Positions 36,461-46,780 are shown, counted from the stretch's first letter. The stretch: 64,000 nt of DNA from Maribrevibacterium harenarium (GCF_006385675.1 NZ_VFRR01000014.1:1-64000); one strand, 5' to 3'. The notes: a model not told the origin generated them from the sequence alone. A program made the numbers and translations.

Positions 36461-37840
36461 TTACGCTTCTTGATTGACAAAGTAGTTAAGGATAAAGCTT
36501 GGCAAATCAGCCGTATTCACAACTTCTTGTGCCATGGTGTCGCGATGACGCACGGTTACCGGTGCACCTTCTTGCTCGATGGTATCAAAGTCAACCGTGA
36601 TACAAAGCGGGGTACCCACTTCGTCATGGCGGCGGTAGCCTTTACCCACGTTACCAGTATTTTCAAACAGAATACGACCTAAGCCCAATTTTTGTAGGCG
36701 GTTTTTAATCGCTTTGGCAGCTTCGACGATCTCTGTTTTGTTTTTCTTCAGCGGCAATACAGCGACTTTGATTGGCGCTAGATGCGGTTTCAATTTCAAC
36801 ACGATACGACTAGAGCCGTTTTCTAACTCTTCTTCGGTGTAAGCTTCGGTCAATACCGCTAGCACACCGCGATCTAAACCAGCAGAAGGCTCGATACAGA
36901 AAGGCACCACGTTTTTGTTTTCTTCTAAGTCACGTACCGCAAGCTTAGTGGTAGAGTGCTCGTTTTTCTTCACTTTAGCCGATAGGCCAAACTCTTCTTG
37001 GGCCTTAGTGTGGGAACCTAGATCATAATCGGTACGGTTTGCCACCCCTTCTAACTCTTCATAACCGTGTGGAAACTTGTAAAGGATATCCACAGTCGCT
37101 TTTGAGTAGTGGGCAAGGTCATCACCAGTAACATACTCAAACTGGATGTTTTCTTCAGCTAGACCTTGATCCAACCACCACTGCTTACGCAGTTTCACCC
37201 AAGTGTCGTGCCATTGCTCGTCTTCACCAGGCTTACAGAAAAATTCCAGTTCCATTTGTTCGAATTCACGTACCCGGAAAATAAAGTTACGTGGGGTGAT
37301 TTCGTTACGGAAAGACTTACCGATCTGAGCGATACCAAATGGCAAAGCGCGGGAAGTAGAGTCCACTACGTTTTTGAAGTTGGTGAAGATACCTTGGGCG
37401 GTTTCTGGACGCAGGTAGGTGTAAGACTCTTCGTTCACCATTGGGCCAACGTTAGTTTTGAACATCAAGTTGAAGTCGCGGGGCTCGGTCACTTTAGTGG
37501 AACCGCACTGGTCGCAGACTTTGATGTCTTTCATATGGTCAGCACGCATACGGGCTTTACAGTCATGGCAGTCAACCATTGGGTCAGTAAAGGTATCTTC
37601 GTGACCAGAATATTTGTACACATACTTATTTTGAATGATGGCAGCATCTAGACCTTCTACATCGTCACGGTCATAGACCATAGCGCGCCACCAAGCATCT
37701 TTCAGGTTATTTTTCAGCTCAACACCTAGCGGACCGTAATCGTACGCACCTTGCATACCACCGTATATTTCGCTGCCTTGGAAAATAAAACCACGGCGTT
37801 TACAAAGGGAGACGAGTTCATCCATCGTTTTTGCTGGCAT
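36461..37840 (-). CDS. Glycyl-tRNA synthetase, single-chain (alpha2) type
   Basis: A 459-residue class II synthetase. Motif 1 is in the [27 protein letters not shown] region, motif 2 in [25 protein letters not shown] and motif 3 in [19 protein letters not shown] zinc-ribbon-like insertion has CHDC and CDQC. The C-terminal part is the anticodon-binding domain ([11 protein letters not shown] onward). This is the dimeric form found in eukaryotes, archaea and some bacteria. Most Gammaproteobacteria use the unrelated alpha2-beta2 enzyme (glyQ, glyS) instead. The gene is complete and has its own terminator. No second GlyRS is in the window. Confidence 0.92.
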   Translation of the reverse strand: MPAKTMDELVSLCKRRGFIFQGSEIYGGMQGAYDYGPLGVELKNNLKDAWWRAMVYDRDDVEGLDAAIIQNKYVYKYSGHEDTFTDPMVDCHDCKARMRADHMKDIKVCDQCGSTKVTEPRDFNLMFKTNVGPMVNEESYTYLRPETAQGIFTNFKNVVDSTSRALPFGIAQIGKSFRNEITPRNFIFRVREFEQMELEFFCKPGEDEQWHDTWVKLRKQWWLDQGLAEENIQFEYVTGDDLAHYSKATVDILYKFPHGYEELEGVANRTDYDLGSHTKAQEEFGLSAKVKKNEHSTTKLAVRDLEENKNVVPFCIEPSAGLDRGVLAVLTEAYTEEELENGSSRIVLKLKPHLAPIKVAVLPLKKNKTEIVEAAKAIKNRLQKLGLGRILFENTGNVGKGYRRHDEVGTPLCITVDFDTIEQEGAPVTVRHRDTMAQEVVNTADLPSFILNYFVNQEA

Positions 37841-38030
37841 TTTTCTGATACACCTTACTATTCGTGAATAATGGAGCCCTGGGGGATCGCTCCGATTTAG
37901 GAGACTTTACAGGGATAAGTGGCGGTCATTGTACTCTGCACCCCCCTATTGCTCAATGGCTGCGGCGGTGAACTAAGCGTACAACCAGTACGTATTAGGT
38001 ATATTCGTTCACGGTTCTGGAAGGTTTTCT

Positions 38031-38468
38031 ATGCTGTCTTCTTCACTGGTACAAAGACTCGGCTACGCTGGGCTAATTCCCTTTTTAATCACTGCCTTGT
38101 GGGCATGGTTTGACCCTAGCCATCAGCCGTGGGCCAACCAGCTGTTTGTCTATTACAGCGCCATTATTTTGAGCTTTATGGCCGGCACTCTATGGGGGCG
38201 TACTTTGCACACGGACATTGCTTCCCACCCTCAAGCCGTATTTATAACCACCAACATTATTGCCGTAACAGCCTGGCTGGTTCTGGCTCTTGGTTTTTTA
38301 ACTATCGCAACCAGCGTTTTGTTACTGGGTTTCGTAGCTATTCTTTGGACCGAGCTACGCTACCTGCGATCTACTCCAGCCAGTTACCCAAACTATGCCA
38401 CCATGCGTTTCGTTCTCACCACCGTCGTGGTGGCTTGTCACTTATTGATGCTATTCAGCGGGGAGTAA
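38031..38468 (+). CDS. DUF3429 membrane protein
   Basis: A 145-residue protein with four or five hydrophobic segments. It shows the DUF3429 features LGYAGLIPFL near the start, FMAGTLWGR in the middle and ELRYLRSTPASYPNYATMRF before the last helix. Function is unknown. GGAAGG precedes the ATG. It is followed after 3 bp by the DCC protein and then the SDR, an evident three-gene operon. Confidence 0.75.
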   Translation: MLSSSLVQRLGYAGLIPFLITALWAWFDPSHQPWANQLFVYYSAIILSFMAGTLWGRTLHTDIASHPQAVFITTNIIAVTAWLVLALGFLTIATSVLLLGFVAILWTELRYLRSTPASYPNYATMRFVLTTVVVACHLLMLFSGE

Positions 38469-38471
38469 AAC

Positions 38472-38885
38472 ATGATTACGGTTTTCTACGATAGCCAATG
38501 CCCCCTCTGTGTCAAAGAGATGGCGCATTTGAAGCAATATGACCGACACAATCAGGTGATATTGGCGGACATACATGCACCGGATTTTGCTGTGTATTAT
38601 CCTCATATTGATCAGCAGGATGCCTACGATGTGCTCCACGCCGAAACCGATGAGGGTAAAATTTTGCTAGGACTAGATGCTACAGTAGCTATCTGGCAGC
38701 AAGTGAATAAATACGCTTTTCTAAAGGTGCTCCGGTGGCCGGTCATTCGTCTTTTTGCCGATTTTGGTTACCGAGTATTTGCCCGCTATCGGGTCCCCAT
38801 CTCCTTATTACTCACCGGTCAGCGGCGCTGTGCTAGTGGACAATGTGATCTTCCCAATAGCAATCCTAAGGAGATCAGCAAATGA
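38472..38885 (+). CDS. DCC-family thiol-disulfide oxidoreductase (DUF393)
   Basis: A 137-residue protein of the DCC family. The family motif is in FYDSQCPLCVKEM, a CxxC that may serve in thiol-disulfide exchange. A second Cys pair lies near the C-terminus in RRCASGQCD. No signal peptide is visible, so it probably works in the cytoplasm. GGGGAG lies 6-7 bases before the ATG, and the stop overlaps the SDR start. Confidence 0.78.
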   Translation: MITVFYDSQCPLCVKEMAHLKQYDRHNQVILADIHAPDFAVYYPHIDQQDAYDVLHAETDEGKILLGLDATVAIWQQVNKYAFLKVLRWPVIRLFADFGYRVFARYRVPISLLLTGQRRCASGQCDLPNSNPKEISK

Positions 38886-39598
38886 GCTATTGTGCTTTAA
38901 TCGTCGGTGCTAGCGGTGGCATCGCCCAAGCTTTAATAGATGAGTTGGCTAGCGATGAAAGTTGCCAACAAGTGTATGCCGTCTCCCAATCGGCTTTGCA
39001 TGGTTTACCGGAAAAAGTAACCGCCACGCAGCTTAATTATGACGACAAGAGGATTCAGGAATATTGCGATACCTTAGCGCCAAGCTTTCCCATCACTAAA
39101 GTATTTATCTGTAATGGGGTATTACACGGGGAAGATCTGTTTCCAGAGCGCAAGCTAGAGGAAATACATGCGGACCAACTAAGCGCCTTGTTTCATAGCA
39201 ATACCATCGTTCCTTCCCTATGGGTACGCTCTCTTATGCCTAAACTGAAGGGTCAGACCCCATGCTTTGTAACGGTATTTAGTGCCCGTGTTGGTAGTAT
39301 CGCCGACAATGGCTTAGGTGGCTGGTATGGTTATCGTGCCTCAAAAGCTGCCCTCAATATGATGCTGAAAACCTATGCTGTAGAATATCGCCGTCGCGCG
39401 AAAAACGTTAAATTATTGGCGTTTCACCCTGGCACTACCGACACAAGACTGTCAAAGCCTTTCCAGCGGTCGGTGCCGGAAGGTAAATTGTTCACCCCTG
39501 CTTTTGTTGCTACGCAACTTCTATCCCTGTTGGAAAACTTGCCACTCGACGGGGAAGCCAGTTATAAAGATTGGGAACACAAAGACATCCCTTGGTAA
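38882..39598 (+). CDS. Short-chain dehydrogenase/reductase
   Basis: A 238-residue SDR. LIVGASGGIAQAL is a variant of the TGxxxGIG cofactor loop, with ASGGI. CNGVLH takes the place of NNAG, and the catalytic Tyr and Lys are in YGYRASKAA. It resembles the C-factor/CsgA-like group. The reaction is unknown. AAGGAG lies 8 bases upstream, within the end of the DCC gene. It closes the operon. Confidence 0.82.
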   Translation: MSYCALIVGASGGIAQALIDELASDESCQQVYAVSQSALHGLPEKVTATQLNYDDKRIQEYCDTLAPSFPITKVFICNGVLHGEDLFPERKLEEIHADQLSALFHSNTIVPSLWVRSLMPKLKGQTPCFVTVFSARVGSIADNGLGGWYGYRASKAALNMMLKTYAVEYRRRAKNVKLLAFHPGTTDTRLSKPFQRSVPEGKLFTPAFVATQLLSLLENLPLDGEASYKDWEHKDIPW

Positions 39599-39615
39599 GC
39601 CTCTAAGCGCCCAAC

Positions 39616-39627
39616 ATTGTCGACAAT
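39616..39627. promoter_or_regulatory. Operator 1 of the prp regulator (ATTGTCGACAAT)
   Basis: A perfect 12-bp palindrome in the gap before the GntR gene, identical to the second copy 53 bp further on. Short palindromes with an AT-rich rim are typical of FadR-type GntR regulators. Confidence 0.6.
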
Positions 39628-39668
39628 TATTACCAATATATGAATTTCAAACCTAATACCTAAGTATA

Positions 39669-39680
39669 ATTGTCGACAAT
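39669..39680. promoter_or_regulatory. Operator 2 of the prp regulator (ATTGTCGACAAT)
   Basis: An exact copy of the palindrome at 39616-39627. Centre-to-centre distance is 53 bp, about five helical turns, so two regulator dimers could sit on the same face and interact. It is 70 bp before the regulator start. Confidence 0.6.
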
Positions 39681-39750
39681 CCACCTTGATCTATACTGAT
39701 TTCCACACTATAAACAGTCTCATTGTTAACACTTTGATGGATGCTGAAGT

Positions 39751-40464
39751 TTGGAAAACGTTACCCCGATCAAATCTGCCACCTTATCCGATGACTTGGC
39801 ACAACAGCTGACCCAAGCCATCGTTGAGGGTTCTATGGCCCTTGGCAGTAAAATTTCCGAGCCAGAGTTGGCGAAACGTTACGGCGTTTCTCGCGGTCCA
39901 TTGCGTGAGGCGCTGGTGAAGTTAGAAAGCCTCGGCCTGATCACACGCACCGCCAATGTTGGCGCTCGGGTTATTGATCTGAAAGTGAGCGACTTAATGG
40001 ACACCTTTGCCATGCGCGAGGCATTAGAGGGCATGGCCGCTCGGCAAGCAGCGGAGTCCATGGCTGATGAAGAAATCCAAGCCCTGTATCGGCTATTGGA
40101 TGATCATCAAATGTTCCTTGATAACAACCAAGACGAACATTACACCAGCCAGTCCGGTAACGAAGACTTCCACCAGCGCATTATTCAGGGCAGTCAAAAC
40201 CAAAAATTGATTCGTCTGCTAAACCAAGATTTATACGCCACCATCCAATTGTATCGCCGCCATACGGCGGACTCCCGCCCAGAACCGCGCCAAGCATTGC
40301 GGGAACACAAAGCCATTTTGGACGCTATCGCCAATCGCGAGGGTGACTTGGCAGAGTTATTAATGCGTCGACATATCAGTCGCGCAGCCAACCTACTAAA
40401 GAAAGCCATGCTTCAAGAGAGCGTGGTGAATGAGAAAAGCAGCCGACACTCGGCACAAAAATAA
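39751..40464 (+). CDS. GntR-family (FCD) regulator of the prp locus
   Basis: A 237-residue regulator. An N-terminal winged helix (LAQQLTQAIVEGSMALGSKISEPELAKRYGVSRGPLREALVKLE) is followed by an FCD effector domain containing FAMREALEGMAARQA and the histidine-rich metal site (DFHQRI, REHKAIL, MRRHISRA). By position it controls prpBCD, sensing a methylcitrate-cycle intermediate. The start is a TTG at 39751 with GAAG close by. The gene ends 36 bp before prpB and is probably cotranscribed. Confidence 0.85.
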   Translation: MENVTPIKSATLSDDLAQQLTQAIVEGSMALGSKISEPELAKRYGVSRGPLREALVKLESLGLITRTANVGARVIDLKVSDLMDTFAMREALEGMAARQAAESMADEEIQALYRLLDDHQMFLDNNQDEHYTSQSGNEDFHQRIIQGSQNQKLIRLLNQDLYATIQLYRRHTADSRPEPRQALREHKAILDAIANREGDLAELLMRRHISRAANLLKKAMLQESVVNEKSSRHSAQK

Positions 40465-40500
40465 CAACGAAAGTCGTCAAACAAGACAAGTGAGGACAGT

Positions 40501-41382
40501 ATGACCACAGCATCACCCGGCGCTCGCTTTCGCCAAGCGGTAAAAGAACATGCTCCGTTGCAAGTAGTGGGCACAGTAAATGCCTACTGCGCCATGATGG
40601 CCGAACAAACCGGGCACAAAGCCATTTACCTGTCTGGCGGCGGTGTGGCCAACGCTTCCTACGGTTTACCAGACCTAGGTATGACCGACTTGAATGATGT
40701 ACTAGAAGACGTACGTCGTATTACTGCAGCGAGTAGCTTGCCACTATTGGTTGATATCGATACTGGCTTTGGTGGTGCCTTTAACATCGCCCGCACTATC
40801 CAAAAGATGGAAAGCGCTGGCGCTGCTGCGGTACATATCGAAGACCAAGTGGCGCAAAAGCGCTGTGGTCACCGTCCAAACAAAGCCATCGTCACCCAAG
40901 CTGAAATGGTAGATCGCGTCAAAGCCGCCGTAGATGCCCGCAACGATGCCAACTTTGTCATCATGGCCCGTACCGATGCGCTAGCGGTTGAAGGTATGCA
41001 GTCTGCGATTGAGCGTGCCGTGGCTTGTGTTGAAGCTGGGGCTGACATGATCTTCCCAGAAGCCATGCTGACTCTTGAGCAATACCGTGAATTTGTAGAT
41101 GCAGTGAAAGTCCCGGTACTCGCCAATATCACCGAGTTTGGCGCTACTCCTTTGTTTAGCAAAGAAGAGCTCGCCACTGCCGGAGTAGAAATCGTGCTGT
41201 ACCCACTAAGCGCCTTCCGTGCCATGAACAAGGCTGCACAAAATGTTTACCAGCACCTACTTGATGACGGTCATCAGCGTAACGTAGTCGATACCATGCA
41301 AACCCGCATGGAGCTTTACGATTACTTGAACTACCACAGCTACGAGCAAAAACTCGACGCGCTATTTTCGCAAGACAAATAA
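40501..41382 (+). CDS. prpB: Methylisocitrate lyase PrpB
   Basis: A 293-residue enzyme of the isocitrate lyase/PEP mutase family. It cleaves 2-methylisocitrate to pyruvate and succinate, the last step of the methylcitrate cycle. Key stretches are [20 protein letters not shown], the Asp pair in [27 protein letters not shown] with the catalytic cysteine KRCGH, and [16 protein letters not shown] lies 4-5 bases before the ATG. Confidence 0.95.
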   Translation: MTTASPGARFRQAVKEHAPLQVVGTVNAYCAMMAEQTGHKAIYLSGGGVANASYGLPDLGMTDLNDVLEDVRRITAASSLPLLVDIDTGFGGAFNIARTIQKMESAGAAAVHIEDQVAQKRCGHRPNKAIVTQAEMVDRVKAAVDARNDANFVIMARTDALAVEGMQSAIERAVACVEAGADMIFPEAMLTLEQYREFVDAVKVPVLANITEFGATPLFSKEELATAGVEIVLYPLSAFRAMNKAAQNVYQHLLDDGHQRNVVDTMQTRMELYDYLNYHSYEQKLDALFSQDK

Positions 41383-41471
41383 CCACTCGTCTAAAAGACA
41401 AATAACAATAGGCCAACGCCATAGCAGTAAGGTGGCGTTTATCTCGCTAACAAGAATAATGGAGATACGAC

Positions 41472-42602
41472 ATGGTAGATAAAGTACTTTCAGGAGCAGG
41501 CTTGCGTGGCCAAAGCGCTGGTGAAACCGCCCTTTGTACCGTTGGTAAAACGGGCTCTGGGCTTACGTACCGCGGCTATGATATTGAAACCTTGGCAGAA
41601 AAAGCCTGTTTTGAAGAAGTCGCTTACCTGCTGCTATACGGTAAATTACCTAACCAAGCTGAATTAGATGGCTATCGTGCTAAGTTAAAATCCTTACGTG
41701 AATTGCCAGAAGCACTACGAGCCGCGTTGGAATTGATTCCTAAAGATGCCCACCCCATGGACGTGATGCGTACCGGCTGCTCTTTCCTTGGCAACTTGGA
41801 AACTGAAGCAGACTTTAGCCAACAACAGGACGTGGCTGACCGTTTAGTAGCCACTCTCCCGGCGATTATTCTCTACTGGTATCGTTATAGCCATGACGGC
41901 GTGCGTATCGACACCGTGAATCCGTCGGTTGACAGCTTAGCTGGACACTTCTTGGCGATGCTGCACAGTGACCAGCCAAATCCACTGCACGAAAAAGTGA
42001 TGAATGCGTCTCTGATTCTTTACGCAGAGCATGAATTTAACGCCTCAACCTTCACCGCCCGTGTATGTGCTTCCACCCTTTCTGATATGCACTCCTGTGT
42101 AACCGGTGGCATCGGTAGCTTACGAGGCCCACTTCACGGAGGCGCCAACGAAGCGGCAATGGATATGATCGAGCCTTGGCAAACCGCCGATGAAGCGGAA
42201 GAAGCCATTATGGGAATGCTAGCGCGCAAAGAGAAGATCATGGGCTTTGGTCACGCTATCTACCGTGAACGGGACCCTCGTAATGACATTATTAAGCAGT
42301 GGTCGAAAAAGCTGTCTGAAGAAGTGGGTGATACTCACCTGTATGCTGTCTCGGAACGTTGCGAAGCCGTGATGTGGCGTGAGAAGAAACTGTTCTGTAA
42401 CGCAGACTTCTTCCACGCGAGTGCTTACCGTTTTATGGGCATCCCAACCAAGTTATTTACCCCGATTTTCGTGTGTTCACGGGTTACCGGCTGGGCGGCT
42501 CACGTGATGGAACAGCGTGCCAACAACCGCATCATTCGCCCAAGTGCAGACTACACTGGGCCAGAGAAAGCGGCTTGGGTTGATATTGCTGATCGGGATT
42601 AA
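41472..42602 (+). CDS. prpC: 2-methylcitrate synthase PrpC
   Basis: A 376-residue citrate-synthase-fold enzyme. It condenses propionyl-CoA with oxaloacetate. Catalytic residues lie in GSLRGPLHGGANEAAM (His), MGFGHAIYRERDPR (His) and, further on, the Asp of NADFFHASAYRFMGIP. This is the short, bacterial PrpC form. GGAGAT lies 5-6 bases upstream of the ATG. A repeat element of about 450 bp separates it from prpD. Confidence 0.95.
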   Translation: MVDKVLSGAGLRGQSAGETALCTVGKTGSGLTYRGYDIETLAEKACFEEVAYLLLYGKLPNQAELDGYRAKLKSLRELPEALRAALELIPKDAHPMDVMRTGCSFLGNLETEADFSQQQDVADRLVATLPAIILYWYRYSHDGVRIDTVNPSVDSLAGHFLAMLHSDQPNPLHEKVMNASLILYAEHEFNASTFTARVCASTLSDMHSCVTGGIGSLRGPLHGGANEAAMDMIEPWQTADEAEEAIMGMLARKEKIMGFGHAIYRERDPRNDIIKQWSKKLSEEVGDTHLYAVSERCEAVMWREKKLFCNADFFHASAYRFMGIPTKLFTPIFVCSRVTGWAAHVMEQRANNRIIRPSADYTGPEKAAWVDIADRD

Positions 42603-42614
42603 GTTAACGGCAGT

Positions 42615-42757
42615 AAGCCGGATGGAGATGCTTTGCAGCGCCAACATCTGGCTGGGGTGGCAGTCATACTCTCTACGCCGGGCGCGTTAATCATCCCTGA
42701 TAAAGCGCCCTATTGCGCCATCCATGGCGCGGGCTTAAGAGAGAAATGACTGCCGCC
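42615..42757. repeat. Structured repeat element, copy 1
   Basis: An element of about 143 bp between prpC and prpD. Helix A pairs AGCCGGATG (42616-42624) with CATCTGGCT (42645-42653), one wobble. The outer helix B pairs GGTGGCAGTCAT (42656-42667) with ATGACTGCCGCC (42746-42757). Inside B, CTCTC (42669-42673) pairs with GAGAG (42739-42743). Two arms follow: GGGCGC/GCGCCC (42680-42685, 42705-42710) and GCGCCAT/ATGGCGC (42715-42721, 42724-42730). The core 42668-42743 is 74/76 identical to copy 2. I do not recognise the family. It may be a structured RNA, a REP-like or MITE-like element. Confidence 0.8.
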
Positions 42758-42770
42758 TTTACGAAGAATG

Positions 42771-42975
42771 AAGCTGGATGGTGGATGCTTTGCAGCAGCG
42801 TCAGGATGACGCGGAAGGTCGTTGGGGCAGGACGCCCCACTAGACCGGTGGAAAAGCACCACCATCTGGCGTGGTAGCAGAGTTACTCTCTACGCCGGGC
42901 GCGTTAATCATCCCTGATAAAGCGCCCTATTGCGCCATCCATGGCACGCGCTTAAGAGAGTACGACTGCTACCAC
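42771..42975. repeat. Structured repeat element, copy 2
   Basis: About 205 bp, the same plan as copy 1 but larger. Helix A pairs GCTGGATGGTGG (42773-42784) with CCACCATCTGGC (42859-42870), two wobbles. Its loop gains extra arms: GCGTCA/TGACGC (42798-42803, 42807-42812), GGTC/GACC (42817-42820, 42843-42846) and GGGGC/GCCCC (42824-42828, 42834-42838). Helix B pairs GTGGTAGCAG (42871-42880) with CTGCTACCAC (42966-42975). The core 42885-42960 matches copy 1 except for two bases in the second arm. The outer stems differ from copy 1 on both sides yet remain paired. Confidence 0.8.
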
Positions 42976-43054
42976 TTATAAATATCGAGGTAGTGCAGAA
43001 ACAAGCGCTGCTAATGATCTGAATTACAACGCGATTAAGCGAAGAGGAACCAAC

Positions 43055-44539
43055 ATGAGTGCAAACGTAGATTTAAACAACCGTCCCGATTACGACAAAG
43101 TCATCCAAGACATCGCGGACTACGTTATCAACTTCAAAATCGAAAGCGAAGAAGCCCTAGATACCGCCCGCAACTGCCTGATGGATACCCTAGGCTGTGG
43201 CCTGTTGGCACTACGCTTCCCAGAATGTACCAAACACCTAGGGCCTATGGTGCAAGGCACTGTCGTACCAAATGGCGCCCGTGTTCCCGGCACCTCTTTC
43301 GCCCTTGACCCAGTTAAAGCCGCTTGGGATATCGGCTGTATTATTCGCTGGCTCGACTACAACGATACTTGGTTAGCCGCTGAGTGGGGCCACCCATCAG
43401 ATAACCTAGGCGGAATTTTGGCCGTAGCCGACCACCTGTCTCAGGTTCGCGTTTCCCGTGGCGAAGAACCACTGACCATGCGTCAAGTGCTAGAAGGCAT
43501 GATCATGGCCCATGAAATCCAAGGCGTTATCGCCCTAGAAAACTCCTTCAACCGCGTCGGTCTATGTCACGTACTCCTAGTTCGCGTTGCCTCTTCTGCT
43601 GTAGTAGCCAAAATGATGGGCGGCAACCGTGAGCAAATCATGGCAGCGATTTCCCAAGCTTGGGTGGACGGTTCCGCACTACGTACATACCGTCACGCAC
43701 CAAACGCCGGTTCCCGTAAATCTTGGGCGGCGGGGGATGCCACTTCCCGTGCCGTACGTTTGGCGGACATGTCTCTGCGCGGTGAAATGGGTATCCCAGG
43801 GGTATTAACCGCGCCGCAATGGGGCTTCTACGATGTGTCTTTCTCGAAAACCAACAAAGACCAGAAAATCAAAGCGGACGCGGACCGTGAGTTCAAATTT
43901 ACGCAGGATTACGGCACTTATGTAATGGAAAACGTGCTGTTCAAAATCTCCTTCCCAGCTGAGTTCCATGCCCAAACCGCCGCTGAAGCCGCTGTGACCT
44001 TGCACCCACAGGTAAAAGACCGCTTGGATCAAATCGAGAAAATCGTCATTCGTACCCACGAATCGGCTATCCGTATCATCTCTAAAGTCGGCCCATTGGC
44101 AAACGCCGCTGACCGTGACCACTGTCTGCAATACATGGCAGCCGTGCCGCTAGCGTTCGGCAACCTAATCGCCGAGCACTATGAAGATGACTTCCATGCC
44201 GCGAATCCGATCATTGACGAGCTACGTGAAAAAATGGAAATCGTCGAAGACGAGCGTTTCACCCGCGAATACCTAGAAGCCGACAAACGCTCTATCGCCA
44301 ATGCAATTCAAGTCTTCTTCAAAGACGGCACCAGCACCGAAGAAGTATCTGTTGAGTACCCAATCGGCCACCGTCGTCGTCGCGCCGAGGGTATCCCACT
44401 ACTTGAGAAGAAATTCAAAGCCAACTTAGCAACTCGCTTCCCTGCTGCTCGTTGTGCTGACATCTTCAGTCTGTGTAAAGACCAAGCGGAATTAGAAGCG
44501 ACTCCAGTACATAAATTTATGGATAAATTTGTTATCTAA
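43055..44539 (+). CDS. prpD: 2-methylcitrate dehydratase PrpD
   Basis: A 494-residue MmgE/PrpD-family enzyme that dehydrates 2-methylcitrate to 2-methyl-cis-aconitate. Family stretches include [20 protein letters not shown], the [19 protein letters not shown] region and [22 protein letters not shown]. Length is as expected for the bacterial enzyme. acnD and prpF, often found between prpC and prpD in related genomes, are absent; the structured repeats occupy that place. A strong terminator follows. Confidence 0.95.
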   Translation: MSANVDLNNRPDYDKVIQDIADYVINFKIESEEALDTARNCLMDTLGCGLLALRFPECTKHLGPMVQGTVVPNGARVPGTSFALDPVKAAWDIGCIIRWLDYNDTWLAAEWGHPSDNLGGILAVADHLSQVRVSRGEEPLTMRQVLEGMIMAHEIQGVIALENSFNRVGLCHVLLVRVASSAVVAKMMGGNREQIMAAISQAWVDGSALRTYRHAPNAGSRKSWAAGDATSRAVRLADMSLRGEMGIPGVLTAPQWGFYDVSFSKTNKDQKIKADADREFKFTQDYGTYVMENVLFKISFPAEFHAQTAAEAAVTLHPQVKDRLDQIEKIVIRTHESAIRIISKVGPLANAADRDHCLQYMAAVPLAFGNLIAEHYEDDFHAANPIIDELREKMEIVEDERFTREYLEADKRSIANAIQVFFKDGTSTEEVSVEYPIGHRRRRAEGIPLLEKKFKANLATRFPAARCADIFSLCKDQAELEATPVHKFMDKFVI

Positions 44540-44558
44540 AATCCCTTAGCTCACGACA

Positions 44559-44595
44559 ACGGCGCCGCAATAAAATTGCAGCGCCGTTTTTTTTT
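44559..44595 (+). terminator. prpD terminator
   Basis: ACGGCGC at 44559-44565 pairs with GCGCCGT at 44581-44587, with an inner GCAAT/ATTGC helix, followed by nine Ts. Confidence 0.9.
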
Positions 44596-44744
44596 ACCCC
44601 AAGGGGACAAAACCTTGTAAATTTTTGATATAGATTAGTAAATGTACTGTATGAAACTGTGAGTAAACGTAAGAGAATTGAGCTATAAATATAGCTAATT
44701 TATTATTCTGGATGAAAACCATTCTCACTAAGTAAGGTGGCTCC

Positions 44745-46712
44745 ATGCTAGCTCGGCTTCGCTCAATCTCACTGCCCAATCAACTCGCATTGGGATCTTT
44801 TATTGCAGTTTTACTAATATTTGTTGTACTCATTGTCTTTATTGAGCAACTCTTTAAAGACAAACTCAACGGTATCGTTACCGATCACCAATTAGTAGAA
44901 ACCCAATTAATTGCCCAACGCCTTGAAAATCAATACAACATGATTGGGGATTCTATTTCCCTGTCTGCCAGTGGCATTAATTACGACCTTGGACGCAATA
45001 TAACGGGCCAAGCCGGAGCATGGAAGTTTGATGGTGGACCATTTGCCGATGCTAGCTACACCCTCGCCAGTATGAAGAAAGGCGTCAAAGCCGACATCGC
45101 CATTTTAGATACCAGCAAAAGCGGAGCTAGCGTCTTAGTTACAACACTAGGTGCACTACCCAAGCAGCTTTCTCTACCTGAGGGAAAAAAGACCTTCACT
45201 GGGAAATGGCGTATCAACAATGTTAATTACTACGCACACTTGCAACCTATCTCCGGTAAAGACGGGCTCAGTTTTGCGCTGCTTGTACCATTCCAAACAA
45301 TTTTATCCTCAATCCGTGATGAATTAGGACAGATGACTTTTGGTAAAAAAGGCTATGTTTATGTTACCGATGCAGGTGAAGACAAAGGTCAGCTACTGGT
45401 TCACCCAAGTGAATCAGTAATTGGCAAAAACGTGTTTGAGTTATTCCCAAGTGCCAAATCAGCATTCGAAGAAATGCACCGCGGTCACGAGGGCGTAGTC
45501 ACTTACACAATTCAAGTCGCTGGCCAAGATACAGCTCAGGAAGAATCCAAAGCCATTTATAACCACGTAGATGGCTGGAACTGGGTTGTCACTATCAAGA
45601 CTTACAGTGCCGAGTACCAAGAAGAAATCAACTCTGTGCTTTACTACGTAATCGGAATTTGTGTTCTTGCGATCATTACCCTGTCTAGTATTTTATGGAT
45701 CCATATTAAGTCATCCCTCAAGCCGTTGGTGGAAATTACCAATGGTGTACAAGAAATTGGCCAAGGCAACCTATCTTATCGATTTACTCAAGACCGTGAC
45801 CCTAGTAGTCGTAACGAGACTCATCAATTGCAGCTATCTATTCAAGGTATGCGTGATGGCTTAATCGATTTGATTAACAAGGTACAGCTGTCAAGTGTGG
45901 AATTGCTCAATGCAGCCAAAGCCATTACCGTAGCCAACACCCACTTAATCCAGAGCGCAAATCAAAGCACAGATACATGTTCTCAAGTTGCCTCAGCGAT
46001 TGAACAAGTCTCTGCCTCAATCGAGGAGGTGGCGAATAGCTCTACGGAAGTGTCGGAAGAGACGGTTTCGGTGAATCAGATCACGACTCAAGGCTACAAT
46101 GCTACGAAGCAGGTCGAAAGTACGGTAGCTAGTTTATCCACTTCTTTTGAACATGCGGCACAAACCATACAAGAAGTAGAATCTAGCACCGAAAATATTG
46201 GTAATGTGGTCAATGTGATCAATGCCATCGCGGAGCAAACCAACTTACTTGCATTAAATGCTGCCATCGAGGCTGCCCGTGCCGGTGAACAAGGCCGTGG
46301 CTTTGCCGTAGTAGCCGACGAGGTACGAGTATTGGCGCAACGCACACAGCAATCTACCGAAGAAATCCAGCAAGTAGTAGAACGTTTGCAACAGGGCAGC
46401 CGCGCAGCCGTTGCCACCATGCAACAGGGCCGTGACCAAGTTGCCAAGAGTGTGAAGCAAGCCACCGATGCCGGTGAGCTATTAGCGAAGATCAATCAGT
46501 CCATGGGCATTGTGTCTGAGGGCATCGCTAATGTGGCCGCTTCCACTGAAGAGCAAAGCGTGGCTGCCACTCAAATCCGTGGCAATGCAGAGGATTTACG
46601 CAACGAAGCGTTGAATACACTCAAAGAAGCGAAAAACTCTCAACAGGAAAGCCAGCGTATTAACCAGTTAGCTCAAGAGCTGCAGCGGAATCTGACGCAA
46701 TTCAAACTCTAA
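44745..46712 (+). CDS. Methyl-accepting chemotaxis protein with Cache sensor
   Basis: A 655-residue chemoreceptor. Membrane helices are near residues 14-36 and 300-322. The periplasmic part is a Cache-type domain (Cache3-Cache2-like), with [20 protein letters not shown] and the [22 protein letters not shown] region. HAMP and the signalling domain follow, with the tip [20 protein letters not shown]. Such receptors often bind carboxylates or amino acids. The gene stands alone between the prpD terminator and its own terminator; AAGGTGG precedes the ATG. Confidence 0.88.
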   Translation: MLARLRSISLPNQLALGSFIAVLLIFVVLIVFIEQLFKDKLNGIVTDHQLVETQLIAQRLENQYNMIGDSISLSASGINYDLGRNITGQAGAWKFDGGPFADASYTLASMKKGVKADIAILDTSKSGASVLVTTLGALPKQLSLPEGKKTFTGKWRINNVNYYAHLQPISGKDGLSFALLVPFQTILSSIRDELGQMTFGKKGYVYVTDAGEDKGQLLVHPSESVIGKNVFELFPSAKSAFEEMHRGHEGVVTYTIQVAGQDTAQEESKAIYNHVDGWNWVVTIKTYSAEYQEEINSVLYYVIGICVLAIITLSSILWIHIKSSLKPLVEITNGVQEIGQGNLSYRFTQDRDPSSRNETHQLQLSIQGMRDGLIDLINKVQLSSVELLNAAKAITVANTHLIQSANQSTDTCSQVASAIEQVSASIEEVANSSTEVSEETVSVNQITTQGYNATKQVESTVASLSTSFEHAAQTIQEVESSTENIGNVVNVINAIAEQTNLLALNAAIEAARAGEQGRGFAVVADEVRVLAQRTQQSTEEIQQVVERLQQGSRAAVATMQQGRDQVAKSVKQATDAGELLAKINQSMGIVSEGIANVAASTEEQSVAATQIRGNAEDLRNEALNTLKEAKNSQQESQRINQLAQELQRNLTQFKL

Positions 46713-46738
46713 CAGGTTTCACGGCTTGTGATAGTATA

Positions 46739-46763
46739 AAGGCACGCTGCGGCGTGCCTTTTT
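46739..46763 (+). terminator. Chemoreceptor terminator
   Basis: AAGGCACGC at 46739-46747 and GCGTGCCTT at 46752-46760 form a 9-bp stem with a 4-base loop and a T-run. It ends 18 bp before the tmcA start. Confidence 0.85.
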
Positions 46764-46780
46764 GCTGCTCAGGATTTTCC

